Assembly: GCF_000383615.1 (NCBI RefSeq)
Contig: NZ_KB911589.1
Location: 62,001-126,000 of the forward strand
Origin: Streptomyces canus 299MFChir4.1
Lineage (GTDB): Bacteria; Actinomycetota; Actinomycetes; Streptomycetales; Streptomycetaceae
Reading direction: 5' to 3'
DNA length: 64,000 nt
The notes beneath the pieces were generated by a model, which was given only the letters and a program-made list of their open reading frames with translations, was not told the DNA's origin and did no database searches. The translations under genes and the position numbers were made by a program. Positions 1-9,260 of the stretch are shown here, piece after piece. Each line of letters begins with the position of its first letter. Within the stretch, counting starts at the first letter, position 1.

Positions 1-1284
1 ATCACCCTGAACATCGACAAGAAGAAGCAGGCCCAGCTGGAGAAGGCGGTCAAGACCCAGCTGTCCAGCCAGCTGGACCCGAAGAAGCGGAGCGTCGACA
101 AGAACGTCCAGGCCGGCGCCGCCTCCGTCGACCCCAGGACGGGGAAGATCGTCGCCCTGTACGGCGGCACGGACTACACCAAGCACTACATCAGCAACGC
201 CAACCGCACCGACTACCAGCCCGCCTCGACCTTCAAGCCGGTCATCCTCGCCGCCGCCCTGGAGAACGCCTCCGAGACGCAGGACGGCAAGGCGATCGGC
301 GCCAACACGATCTACGACGGCACCAGCAAGCGTCAGGTCGTGGACAGCAACGGCAACAAGGTCGGCTTCGGTCCCGAGAACGAGGACGACGCCGACTACG
401 GCAAGGTCACCGTGCAGACGGCGATGGACAAGTCCATCAACTCCGTCTTCGCGCAGATGGGCGTGGACGTCGGCATGGACAAGGTGCTGGCGACGGCCAC
501 CAAGCTCGGCATGGACACCGGCAAGCTGAGGCCGCTGCCCGCGTACACCCTGGGCACGATGGGCGCGAGCCCGATCCAGATGGCCGGCGTGTACGCCACC
601 CTCGACAACCACGGCAAGCAGGTCACGCCGAGCATCATCAAGTCGGCGGAGCAGGGCGGCACCGAGTTCCGGATGCCCGACCCGATCGGCGAGCAGGTCA
701 TCAGCCGCGAGGCCGCCGACACGGTGACCTCGGTGCTGACCGGTGTGGTCGACGACGGTACGGCCAAGAAGGCCGTCCAGCAGAACCCGGCCCGTGACGG
801 CCGAAAGGTCGCCGGCAAGACGGGTACCTCCGACGACAACAAGTCGGCCTGGTTCACCGGTTACACCCCGGACCTGGTCACCTCGGTCGGTCTGTTCGGT
901 GAGGACCACAAGACCCACGGGCAGAGCAAGCTGTACAACACGGCCGGCCTCGACCGCGTCAACGGCGGTGGCTTCCCGGCGGAGATCTGGGCGGCGTACA
1001 CCTTCGGCGTCGCGGGCAAGAACACCAAGTTCGACCTGGACACCGACCAGGGCGCCGCGGTCCAGCCGTCGTGGACACCGACACCCTCGGCGACTCCGTC
1101 GGAAACTCCCTCGGAGACGCCCTCGGAGACACCGTCCGAAACCCCGTCGGAGACGCCCTCGGAGACACCGTCGGAAACTCCCTCGCAGACGCCGTCGCAG
1201 AGCGCGCCGACCGGTCAGCAGAGCACCCCGGTCGGGACTTCGACCTCACCGCTGAACCCGTTCGACCCCAACGCCGACCAGTAA
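1..1284 (+). CDS. Penicillin-binding protein, bifunctional type, 3' part only
   Basis: The gene enters from the left edge, so its N-terminus (and any transglycosylase domain) is not visible. The frame is open from base 1. The transpeptidase domain cross-links peptidoglycan outside the membrane. All three active-site motifs are present: STFK with the serine codon at 226-228, SIN at 433-441, and KTGT at 817-828. After the domain comes a low-complexity tail of about 70 residues built on repeated ETPS units, then a short Pro/Ser/Thr segment ending at the TAA stop. Such tails are common in Streptomyces class A PBPs and probably span the wall. A strong bidirectional hairpin follows. Family assignment is secure; the class A label is inferred from domain style. 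Confidence 0.93.
   Translation: MTLNIDKKKQAQLEKAVKTQLSSQLDPKKRSVDKNVQAGAASVDPRTGKIVALYGGTDYTKHYISNANRTDYQPASTFKPVILAAALENASETQDGKAIGANTIYDGTSKRQVVDSNGNKVGFGPENEDDADYGKVTVQTAMDKSINSVFAQMGVDVGMDKVLATATKLGMDTGKLRPLPAYTLGTMGASPIQMAGVYATLDNHGKQVTPSIIKSAEQGGTEFRMPDPIGEQVISREAADTVTSVLTGVVDDGTAKKAVQQNPARDGRKVAGKTGTSDDNKSAWFTGYTPDLVTSVGLFGEDHKTHGQSKLYNTAGLDRVNGGGFPAEIWAAYTFGVAGKNTKFDLDTDQGAAVQPSWTPTPSATPSETPSETPSETPSETPSETPSETPSETPSQTPSQSAPTGQQSTPVGTSTSPLNPFDPNADQ
1093..1200 (+). repeat. Tandem ETPS-coding repeat in PBP tail
   Basis: Roughly seven to eight 12-base units encode Ser-Glu-Thr-Pro. The units alternate between a few synonymous spellings (for example tcggaaactccc and tcggagacaccg), so the repeat is old rather than freshly slipped. 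It forms an extended, acidic, probably extracytoplasmic linker. Confidence 0.85.
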
Positions 1285-1292
1285 CGAGAAAA

Positions 1293-1328
1293 AGAGAGGG
1301 CGCCCGGTGACCACCGGGCGCCCTCTCT
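1293..1328. terminator. Bidirectional terminator hairpin
   Basis: This is a near-perfect inverted repeat with arms of about 16 bases (agagagggcgcccggt and its complement) in the 50-base gap between two convergent genes. It probably stops both the PBP transcript and the phosphatase transcript. Confidence 0.85.
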
Positions 1329-1334
1329 CGTTTC

Positions 1335-3458
1335 CTAGCCCCTGTTGAGCTCGAACCACACCACCTTGCCGGTGCTCAGCCGAGTGGCCCCCCACCGCCG
1401 GGCCAGCCGGTTCACGAGGTAGAGCCCGCGCCCGCCCTCGTCGGTGGCCCGCGCCTGCCGCAGGCGCGGCAACTGCGGCACGTCGTCACCGACCTCGCAC
1501 CGCAGCACATCGGTCCGCAGCAGCCGAAGCGTCACCGGCCGCGTCGCGTACCGCACGGCGTTCGTCACGACCTCACTGACCAGCAGCTCGACGGAGTCGG
1601 TCAGATCCTCCATGTCCCAACGGGACAGCGCCCGCCGCGCGAGCCGCCGGGCACGGCCCGGTGCCGCGTCCTCCGGCTCCAGGAACCAGTACGCCACATC
1701 GCTCGGCGCGATCCCGTCGAAACGAGCCGCGAGCAGCGCGATGTCGTCGTCCCGGTCGCCAGGACCGAGCATGTCGAGCACCTCGTCGCACAGCGCCTCC
1801 AGCGGCGGCGGATGATCCGGCCCGGTCAGCTGCGCGGTCGCGGCGAGTTTCTCCCGCAGCTGCTCTATCCCGGTCCACACGTCCCGCAGCCGCGACTCGA
1901 CGAGCCCGTCGGTGTACAGCAGCAGGGTCGCCCCGGCCGGCGCGTCCAGTTCCACGGCCTCGAAGTCCACACCTCCGACACCGATCGGCGCGCCGGGCGG
2001 CACCCGGAGCACCTCGGCTCGGCCGCCCAGGTGCAGCAGCACCGGCGGCGGATGACCGGCGTTGGCGATGGTGATCCGGTGCGAGACCGGGTCGTAGACG
2101 GCGTAGAGGCAGGTCGCCATGCGGTCCGTGCCGAGCCGCTGGGCCTGCTCGTCGAGGTGGTGCAGCACCTCCTGCGGGGGCAGGTCGAGCCCGGCCAGCG
2201 TCTGGGCCGTGGTCCGCAGCTGGCCCATGATCGCCGCCGACGTCATGGAGTGCCCCATCACGTCACCCACGACCAGCGCGACCCGGCTGCCGGGCAGCGG
2301 GATCGCGTCGTACCAGTCACCGCCCACCCGGGCCGTCTCGGCGGCCGGCAGATAGCGCGAGGCCAGCCGTACGCCGGTGGGCCGGGGGAGCGTCTCGGGC
2401 AGCATGGTGCGCTGCAGTTCGTCGGCGATGTACGCCTCACGGCCGTAGAGGACCGCCTTGTCGATGCCCAGCGCGCTGTGCGTGGCGAGCTGGGCGGCCA
2501 CGAGCAGGTCGTCCGGGTCGAAGGGGACGCGGTCGGGGCGGCGCAGGAACAGGGCGGCGCCGATGACCCGGCGCCTGCCGCGCAGCGGGGCGAGGATCGC
2601 CCGGCGGCCCGACGGCACGGCGAACTCACAGCCCTCGCCGAGCAGTTCCGGTAGCGCGGCGTGGGCCGCGGGCGTGTCCGTGAAGACCGGCCGCACCCCG
2701 CGCAGCACCTCGGCGAGCGCGCTGCCGGGCTGCACCTCGCACAGTTCGGTGCCGAGGGCGTCCAGTTCGGTCGGGTTCTCCGGCACCGGCACCGGCAGGA
2801 TGCCGTCCTCCAGGTCCCGTTCCTGCTGCGGGATGCGGTCGCTGCGCCGCAGCCGGAGCACGAGGGGGCCGGTGGGCCGCTCGTCGCCGACGGGCAGCGG
2901 ATCGCGCAGATAGACGAGGATCGCGTCCGAGAAGGTCGGCACGGTCGCCCGGCACAGACCCATCACGATCTCGTCCAGGTCGATGCCACGGGCGATCCGG
3001 CGGGTGGCTGCGCCCACGAAGCGCAGCCGGTCACCGTCGCGCCGCATGGGCGTGGGCCGGCCCGGGGGAAGCCCCTGGCCGGTACGGCGTTCGTCGGCGC
3101 TCTGGGGCGGCCGCTCGTCCTCGCCGCCCGGCTGGACCGGGACCGCGTCGGTGACGGGCCGCGGACGGTGCGTGTCCGGCTCCGCCGCGGCCGGCTGGGA
3201 GTGCTCGGGGCCGGTACCGGCCGGGTTCATGCCCATGTCCTTGTGGTTGCCGGTCCTCCCGGTCGTGCTGTTGCTGCTCTGGACGACGGGTGCCGCCTCC
3301 GGCGCGGGGTCACCGGAGCGGGCCTGGACGGGTAAAGCGGTCGGCGCCTCGACGCCCTGGGCGGGCGGTGGTGCCGGGGCACGCAGGAGCGCCCCGCGGG
3401 GGTCCGTGGGGTCGACGCCCGGCTGGGGGCGTTCGAAGGAGGTCGGGTGCTCCGTCAC
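1335..3458 (-). CDS. GAF - SpoIIE-type PP2C phosphatase - HATPase regulator
   Basis: Multi-domain signalling protein of 707 residues. The order seen is a disordered Pro/Ala-rich N-terminus (about 1-140), a GAF-like domain (about 145-340), a SpoIIE/PP2C serine phosphatase domain with the metal-binding GGDWYD and VVGDVMGHS motifs (about 370-580), and a C-terminal HATPase_c domain of the RsbW type, with SELLVSEVVTNAVRYA and DEGGRGLYLVN motifs (about 600-707). Proteins of this build control partner-switching of sigma factors through anti-sigma antagonists. The partner is not visible nearby. The start chosen is GTG at 3458. No convincing ribosome site precedes it, and an internal start before the GAF domain is possible. 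The last bases lie beside the terminator shared with the PBP gene. Confidence 0.9.
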   Translation of the reverse strand: MTEHPTSFERPQPGVDPTDPRGALLRAPAPPPAQGVEAPTALPVQARSGDPAPEAAPVVQSSNSTTGRTGNHKDMGMNPAGTGPEHSQPAAAEPDTHRPRPVTDAVPVQPGGEDERPPQSADERRTGQGLPPGRPTPMRRDGDRLRFVGAATRRIARGIDLDEIVMGLCRATVPTFSDAILVYLRDPLPVGDERPTGPLVLRLRRSDRIPQQERDLEDGILPVPVPENPTELDALGTELCEVQPGSALAEVLRGVRPVFTDTPAAHAALPELLGEGCEFAVPSGRRAILAPLRGRRRVIGAALFLRRPDRVPFDPDDLLVAAQLATHSALGIDKAVLYGREAYIADELQRTMLPETLPRPTGVRLASRYLPAAETARVGGDWYDAIPLPGSRVALVVGDVMGHSMTSAAIMGQLRTTAQTLAGLDLPPQEVLHHLDEQAQRLGTDRMATCLYAVYDPVSHRITIANAGHPPPVLLHLGGRAEVLRVPPGAPIGVGGVDFEAVELDAPAGATLLLYTDGLVESRLRDVWTGIEQLREKLAATAQLTGPDHPPPLEALCDEVLDMLGPGDRDDDIALLAARFDGIAPSDVAYWFLEPEDAAPGRARRLARRALSRWDMEDLTDSVELLVSEVVTNAVRYATRPVTLRLLRTDVLRCEVGDDVPQLPRLRQARATDEGGRGLYLVNRLARRWGATRLSTGKVVWFELNRG

Positions 3459-3753
3459 GCGTGTCGAATCCGTCCGTCCGGGGCTGCGCGCCGTACGCGC
3501 AGTTGGTTTCGCCGAAGTCCCGATACCCGGAATACGTGTCCCAGGAACGGAATTCCCGCGTGGTCAGGGGCTGTTCCTGCGTCTTTGGTCAACCTTCCGC
3601 CGCCCGTACCGGTGTTGCCCTCGTACCCCACGCTCACGCCCTGCCGCCCCTCGGTGACGATCGGTCAAGCACAGTGCCCGCTCCGGTAGTTGTCGCTGCG
3701 CGCTCTTGCGGAGGACGATCCTACGTTTGCAGCCCGGGGGCGCATCAAGGGTC

Positions 3754-4446
3754 TCATGAGGACAAGTGCGCGGGCGTACGGTCCCAGTCTTCCGGAAGGA
3801 GCGGAACAGTCCAGGACGGATCGGGCCGCCAGTCGGGCCAGCCGTCCGAGAACGGCGGACCCCAGGCGCGGATCACCTCCACCGCGGAACGCCCCGCCGA
3901 CCGGACCTGTTCGGCCAGGTCCGGGCCCATCAGCCCGTCCCGCTGGGCCTGCGCGAACTCGTCCTCGTCCCGCCACTGCCAGCCGCGGTCCGGATCCACG
4001 GTGATGTCCAGGAAGTGGTCCTCGGAATCCACACCCCCGGACCAACGCGTCAGCGGCTCCTCGAGGTTCACGTACCAGTTCTTGAACCGCCAGCCCGGCT
4101 CCCAGAACAGCCACACCGACCACGGCAGCCCCGGCCGCGCCAGCTTCAGCACCCCGGTGCCGAACCAGCGGTCCCGCCGGACCGAACGCGGCTTGGTGTA
4201 ACGGGACTCCAGTGGCTCGGCGTGCACCGGCGTGCCGTCGGCCAGCACCGGTCTCACACACTCGGTGCCCGGCGCCAGCCACACGGCGAGCAGGTCCTCG
4301 TCGTCGCGTACGACCGTGACGGGGCGGGCGATGTGGAAGTGCGCGCCCGCGTTCTCCCGGTAGCGCCACAGGATCTGACTCCCGGGCTCCCAGAAGTGCG
4401 CCGACGTACCCGCTTCCACCGCTCTCACCGCTCCACCGTCTGCCAT
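3754..4446 (-). CDS. DUF402 family protein (FomD/nucleotide phosphatase-like)
   Basis: A 230-residue cytoplasmic protein. The centre (about 30-170) carries the DUF402 pattern, with conserved aromatic, Asp and Glu positions such as WLAPGTE, KNWYVNLEEP and DSEDHFLDITVDPD. Studied members of this fold hydrolyse nucleoside di- or triphosphates or related nucleotidyl compounds using the acidic cluster as metal ligands. The substrate of this one cannot be told. It starts with ATG 72 bases downstream of fumC on the same strand, so it is probably the second gene of that transcript. Confidence 0.85.
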   Translation of the reverse strand: MADGGAVRAVEAGTSAHFWEPGSQILWRYRENAGAHFHIARPVTVVRDDEDLLAVWLAPGTECVRPVLADGTPVHAEPLESRYTKPRSVRRDRWFGTGVLKLARPGLPWSVWLFWEPGWRFKNWYVNLEEPLTRWSGGVDSEDHFLDITVDPDRGWQWRDEDEFAQAQRDGLMGPDLAEQVRSAGRSAVEVIRAWGPPFSDGWPDWRPDPSWTVPLLPEDWDRTPAHLSS

Positions 4447-4518
4447 GAACAGATATTAGGTGCCATAGGCATACGACGCTGCGGTGCGTGTCGCGGTTCA
4501 CGCCGGCGCCGGGAAAGG

Positions 4519-5922
<1,404 letters not shown>

Positions 5923-6024
5923 TGCCGATCACCTCCGTCTTGGTCAGCGTCCGCCCCTGTGGCACCTATTCCTGCCGCGCGGACCGGCCCGGAAACCGGA
6001 GGCCCGCCGAGACCCCTAAGCACG

Positions 6025-6056
6025 AGGACCCCGGCCGACGGCTCGACCGGGGTCCT
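6025..6056 (-). terminator. Native terminator of the class I fumarase gene
   Basis: Hairpin with arms aggaccccgg and ccggggtcct, just past the stop codon of the displaced fumarase tail (TAG at 6075-6077, minus strand). It originally ended the fumarase transcript. After integration it is cut off from the gene, and a different hairpin inside the element (12520-12545) takes over. Confidence 0.7.
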
Positions 6057-6074
6057 GAGAGGTTCGGCGGGGTC

Positions 6075-6150
6075 CTACGCCAGACCCGGCCCCCGTACCG
6101 GAATCGACGTGAACGTGGGCGCCGGCGCCGGGTCCTGGAAGAAGTCGTTC
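6075..6150 (-). pseudogene. Displaced native 3' end of class I fumarase
   Basis: Read on the minus strand, this fragment encodes NDFF, then QDPAPAPTFTSIPVRGPGLA and TAG. It is the original C-terminus of the fumarase gene whose body now lies at 12635-14239. It joins the functional gene exactly in frame across the 13-base sequence shared with the right junction. It has no start and no promoter of its own. Its Pro-Ala-rich linker looks like ordinary high-GC chromosomal coding sequence. Confidence 0.9.
6138..6150. other. Left attachment junction of the element (13-base core)
   Basis: The sequence gaagaagtcgttc occurs here and again at 12635-12647, at the same codon phase of the fumarase reading frame (codons for N, D, F, F). 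A further match, cttgt, follows after two mismatches on both sides. Chromosome lies to the left and element to the right. The right-hand half-arm acttgttcatcttgcg (6152-6167) pairs with the opposite element end to give an attP-like inverted repeat. Confidence 0.87.
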
Positions 6151-6153
6151 AAC

Positions 6154-6183
6154 TTGTTCATCTTGCGTGGACCCTCGTACGAT
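6154..6183 (+). promoter_or_regulatory. Probable integrase promoter overlapping the attachment arm
   Basis: A -35-like TTGTTC (6154-6159) and a -10-like TACGAT (6178-6183) are 18 bases apart. The ATG at 6191 follows the -10 by seven bases and has no ribosome site, which fits a leaderless transcript. The -35 lies in the right arm of the attachment site, so recombinase bound there would cover its own promoter. Confidence 0.4.
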
Positions 6184-6190
6184 CGCCGCC

Positions 6191-7759
6191 ATGATCAAGC
6201 ATCCGAGGGTCCTGGGCGCTGTCCGCCTGTCCATCCTCAAGGACGACACCACCAGTCCCGAGAAGCAGCGGCAGGCCGTAGAGCACTGGACTGCTGGCCC
6301 CGCCGTGGACGGTCGCATTGCGGGCTGGGCGGAAGACCTGGACGTGTCCGGTGCGATGCACCCCTTCAAGCGACCGGGCCTCGGTCCTTGGTTCAACGAG
6401 CGGGCCGACGAGTGGGACGTGTTGGCCGTCTGGAAGCTCGACCGCCTCAGTAGGAAGGCGGGCCACTTCGCCGAGGTCTTCGAGTGGTGCCAGAAGCACG
6501 GGAAGTCCATCGTGTCCGTGACCGAGGGCATCGACATGTCCACCCCCATGGGCAAGATGTTCGCTCAGATCATCGCCGCCTTTGCCGAAGGCGAGTTGGA
6601 CACCATTCGCGCCCGCGCGCTTTCTGGCTCGGCCGCCCGCAAGGCCAAGGGCGTTTGGATCGGTGGCGTCGAGCCGTACGGGTACCGCTTCGAACGGCAG
6701 GAAGGCGGCGGAAAGAAGCTCGTTCAGGACCACACGTATGCGGAACTGTTCCGAGAGATTGTCGAGCGACTAAAGGGCGACTGGTCGTCGTACAAGATCG
6801 CACTTGATCTGAATAAGCGTGGCGTTCCCACTTGGCGGGATCATCTTCGAATCGTGAAGGGGGAAGATCCGAGGGGCGTTGCCTGGACTGCCAACGCGAT
6901 TCGCGCCATAGCTATGAATCCCACGGTGGCCGGCATCTACACGTACAAGGGCGAGAACGTCGTAGACGAAAACGGCGAGAACGTTCGGATCACTGATGAT
7001 CCGTTGATGGATTTTGCCGAGTGGTCAGAATTCGTGGCCGCCCTCAAGAGTGATCGTCCGGTTAGGCGGTCCACCCCTTCACGGTCGATGCTGGGCGGTG
7101 TGGCTACCTGCCAGGCTTGCGGCGCCCGGATGTCGTCCAACAAGAAGACGAAGCCGAACGGCCGCGTGCATCACTACTACGCCTGCAACAACGTCAACAC
7201 CGGAACGTGCTCAAACCCTGGCCGCATTCGCCGCGATGACCTAGACATGGCGGTTGGGACTTTCGTGAAGTTCACTCTCGGCCCGCTCCCGGTTATGGAG
7301 CGGGCCGGTAATTCGATCAGTCAGGCCAAGGTCGACCTTGCCGAGGCCGAAGCGACGCTAGACCGACTGGAAGCCGATTACCTAGCTGGACGGTTCAAGA
7401 CCGACGTTCAGGTTGAACGCTACTGGGGGCAACACGAATTCCAGTCGGCCAAGGTTGAACGCCTGAGGGAGGAAATCAAGACTGCCGAGGATGCCCCGGC
7501 CTGGAAGGAGACGGGTCGGACTTACTCCGAAGAGTGGACGACTAAGGATGACGAACAGAAGCGTGTGTTCCTGCAACGGCACGGCATAACTGTGACGGTG
7601 GGGGCCACGGAAGACGGGAGCCGACGAGTCGTCTGCAAGATGGCTGAGCTTGCCGAGATCGCCAAGGAAACCGGGCTTCAAGTTCCCGAGGGATACTGGT
7701 TGATCGAGCCGGAAGCGGAATACATTCTGCCGAAGCAGATGGCTTATAAGCGGAAGTAG
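6191..7759 (+). CDS. Large serine recombinase (site-specific integrase)
   Basis: Integrase of 522 residues that cuts and rejoins attP and attB through a covalent phosphoserine bond. The N-terminal resolvase domain has the nucleophile in VRLS (Ser14), then TSPEKQRQAV, WKLDRLSRKA and the helix around GKMFAQIIAAFAEGELD. A recombinase domain follows (about 155-260), then a zinc ribbon with CQACG and YYACNN...GTCSNPG (about 300-345), a coiled coil (about 370-435) and a short tail. Size and order match phage and ICE serine integrases. I chose ATG 6191; GTG 6167 in the same frame would place the start inside the attachment arm. The gene sits at the element's end, next to its site, as expected for an integrase. 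Confidence 0.96.
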   Translation: MIKHPRVLGAVRLSILKDDTTSPEKQRQAVEHWTAGPAVDGRIAGWAEDLDVSGAMHPFKRPGLGPWFNERADEWDVLAVWKLDRLSRKAGHFAEVFEWCQKHGKSIVSVTEGIDMSTPMGKMFAQIIAAFAEGELDTIRARALSGSAARKAKGVWIGGVEPYGYRFERQEGGGKKLVQDHTYAELFREIVERLKGDWSSYKIALDLNKRGVPTWRDHLRIVKGEDPRGVAWTANAIRAIAMNPTVAGIYTYKGENVVDENGENVRITDDPLMDFAEWSEFVAALKSDRPVRRSTPSRSMLGGVATCQACGARMSSNKKTKPNGRVHHYYACNNVNTGTCSNPGRIRRDDLDMAVGTFVKFTLGPLPVMERAGNSISQAKVDLAEAEATLDRLEADYLAGRFKTDVQVERYWGQHEFQSAKVERLREEIKTAEDAPAWKETGRTYSEEWTTKDDEQKRVFLQRHGITVTVGATEDGSRRVVCKMAELAEIAKETGLQVPEGYWLIEPEAEYILPKQMAYKRK

Positions 7760-7786
7760 GTAGGGCCGCCCACGCTCCCAACCCTT

Positions 7787-7816
7787 GCCCCCGTCGCGTG
7801 TAAACGCTTCGGGGGC
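7787..7816 (+). terminator. Terminator after the integrase
   Basis: Stem gcccccg/cgggggc with a 16-base loop, followed by cttt, 28 bases after the integrase stop. It is the likely end of the integrase transcript. Confidence 0.6.
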
Positions 7817-7893
7817 CTTTCCATGCCCACGCTCGGCCCCCTGACCGTTTAAACGCTCTTGCTTGATTCCGCCACCCCTGGCGGGTTAAAACC
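7798..7893. repeat. Three AT-centred palindromic sites
   Basis: gtgtaaac (7798-7805), the perfect palindrome gtttaaac (7847-7854) and ggttaaaacc (7884-7893) lie in the non-coding gap. The first two are both followed by gct. Such AT-rich boxes stand out in this background and may be binding sites for an element-encoded DNA-binding protein. Confidence 0.35.
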
Positions 7894-7915
7894 TAGGCAT
7901 AGAAGACCGCACAGC

Positions 7916-7939
7916 GGCCCCGGATAACCGGGGCCTTTT
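7916..7939 (+). terminator. Terminator or attenuator hairpin
   Basis: Perfect stem ggccccgg/ccggggcc with loop ataa, followed by tttt. It looks like an intrinsic terminator and lies 35 bases before the start of the next gene. It either closes a short leader RNA or attenuates readthrough into that gene. Confidence 0.6.
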
Positions 7940-7973
7940 CTGTTCCCGCATCCCCCGAAAGGAGACCTGACCG

Positions 7974-8411
7974 ATGACCTTTGCCGAACAGTACGCGGGC
8001 GCTATCACGGGGCGCAGAGTGAAGCTGAAAAAGCGCGGGTTCGCCCTTGCGGCCGAGACGGCTCCCCCGACCGGGCAAGCCGCCCTGTGGTATGCCGACG
8101 CGGTTCTATGCGTGCCACGTAGCGGTCAGGCCGTGGCCCGGCAGATAGCCCGCCTCTGCGGCGACGAATCCGAGGTGACTGTTCCGTGGCGTTCGCTTGC
8201 CGATGCTGTCGGCGTACGCGACCGGGCCGGGAACCATCGCCGCTATACCGAGCGTGGAGTGAAGGCCCTGATCGATGCCGGATGGCTCGAAGTCGAGACG
8301 GTTGGGAGCAAGCGCGGGGCGAAGACGACGTTCCGCCTCCTGGCGGGTGACCGTTCCTCGGAGTGCCTGGGCTGGATCGATGACCGGGAATGGTTCGCCG
8401 AGGCTGCCTGA
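7974..8411 (+). CDS. Winged-helix-like element protein, unknown function
   Basis: A 145-residue basic protein. A strong ribosome site (aaaggag) lies nine bases before the ATG. Residues about 60-120 read as a winged helix: SLADAVGVRD is a helix-turn-helix candidate, YTERGVKALIDAGWLEVET a recognition helix running into a wing strand, and KTTFRLL a second strand. Similar architectures occur in replication initiators, excisionases and small transcription regulators of actinomycete elements. None can be preferred from sequence alone. It follows the integrase in the same direction, separated by two hairpins, so it probably has its own control. Confidence 0.75.
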   Translation: MTFAEQYAGAITGRRVKLKKRGFALAAETAPPTGQAALWYADAVLCVPRSGQAVARQIARLCGDESEVTVPWRSLADAVGVRDRAGNHRRYTERGVKALIDAGWLEVETVGSKRGAKTTFRLLAGDRSSECLGWIDDREWFAEAA

Positions 8412-8424
8412 ACGGCCCTCGGCG

Positions 8425-8525
8425 ACTTATGGCCTTAGTAATGACCCCTCGGGGGCCGTTAGTTGCTGCGCTCCGCTGCGCAGCTATGCCCTGGCCGATC
8501 AAGGCCAGGGAACTTATGGCCTTAG
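8425..8525. repeat. Direct repeat acttatggccttag
   Basis: Two identical 14-base copies at 8425-8438 and 8512-8525 flank a hairpin-rich non-coding stretch, including the stem ccctggcc/ggccaggg at 8489-8510. No coding capacity is supported here. Confidence 0.6.
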
Positions 8526-8530
8526 ACAGA

Positions 8531-8556
8531 AGCAGCGCCCCTCTAAGGGCGCTGCT
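8531..8556 (+). terminator. Hairpin, probable terminator
   Basis: Perfect 10-base stem agcagcgccc/gggcgctgct with a six-base loop, downstream of the winged-helix-like gene. It is followed by ctatag rather than a strong T-run. Confidence 0.5.
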
Positions 8557-8624
8557 CTATAGAAGCTTACTAGCGTTCGCGTCTCGCCCTGGCCGAGGAA
8601 TGGAGGCCAGACTTCATAGCAACC

Positions 8625-8652
8625 TAGAGGCACCCCGTGGAAGGTGCCTCTA
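8625..8652 (-). terminator. Hairpin after the HEPN-motif gene
   Basis: Perfect stem tagaggcacc/ggtgcctcta, 15 bases beyond the stop of the minus-strand gene at 8667. It probably terminates that gene. Confidence 0.6.
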
Positions 8653-8666
8653 TCTGCGAGACAGAA

Positions 8667-9260
8667 TTACTCAGCTTCAACGATGTCTGAGGACGAGTCG
8701 TCCTCGGCGTCGAGTAGGCCGCCGAAGTGACCAAACACCCAACCATCGACCATGGTTGGGTAAGCGTCTATCAGCATCCTCGGAAGAGAGTCTTTCGGCT
8801 CATCGAGGTGGAAGCACCATTGCGACACGACGTTGTCGCCCAAGGCTAGATCGGCTACAGCAGCGCGCAGCCGCGCTGCATGCTCCAAGATGTCGCCTTG
8901 ACTCACGGCAGATATTGAGCCTACCGAGGCTCCTTCATGCGCAATGAAGTTGCGGGCTTTCCTCGCCCCATCGAGGGCGTCGAAGTCGGAGGTTCGCGAG
9001 CCCAGCGATGTGTTCGCTAGGTCTCGCAACGTTCCCCCGAGCATCTTGTCCGGGGGCAGACCATTGATCATCTCTTGCAGACCCAACACCGGGTCGGCTT
9101 GTGCAGCCTCGGCAAGGTTGGCCATCCGCAAGACGTACTGACACTTCGACTCGAAGGCATTGGCCAGATGCAACGAGCGACCAGCCGACAGGAAAAGCGC
9201 GTCCAACAACCGTGGCTCACGCGGCTTCAGATAGCTCAGCGACCAACCCATGCGATCCAC
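8667..9260 (-). CDS. HEPN-motif protein, candidate ribonuclease
   Basis: A 197-residue, mostly helical protein without signal peptide or membrane segment. The region ARKARNFIAHEG contains R103-N-F-I-A-H108, which fits the Rx4-6H motif with Asn after Arg that is typical of HEPN ribonucleases. These are found in toxins, abortive-infection proteins and CRISPR effectors. The rest matches no family I recognise. An acidic C-terminal tail (about 182-197) is notable. The start is uncertain: GTG 9260 or ATG 9251, neither with a good ribosome site. It is a single gene flanked by non-coding DNA inside the mobile element, so no partner antitoxin is obvious. HEPN-fold non-catalytic proteins are the main alternative. 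Confidence 0.7.
   Translation of the reverse strand: MDRMGWSLSYLKPREPRLLDALFLSAGRSLHLANAFESKCQYVLRMANLAEAAQADPVLGLQEMINGLPPDKMLGGTLRDLANTSLGSRTSDFDALDGARKARNFIAHEGASVGSISAVSQGDILEHAARLRAAVADLALGDNVVSQWCFHLDEPKDSLPRMLIDAYPTMVDGWVFGHFGGLLDAEDDSSSDIVEAE

Noticed and set aside
6138..6150. tRNA gene as integration target
   Set aside because: No tRNA cloverleaf at either junction; both copies lie in the fumarase coding frame.
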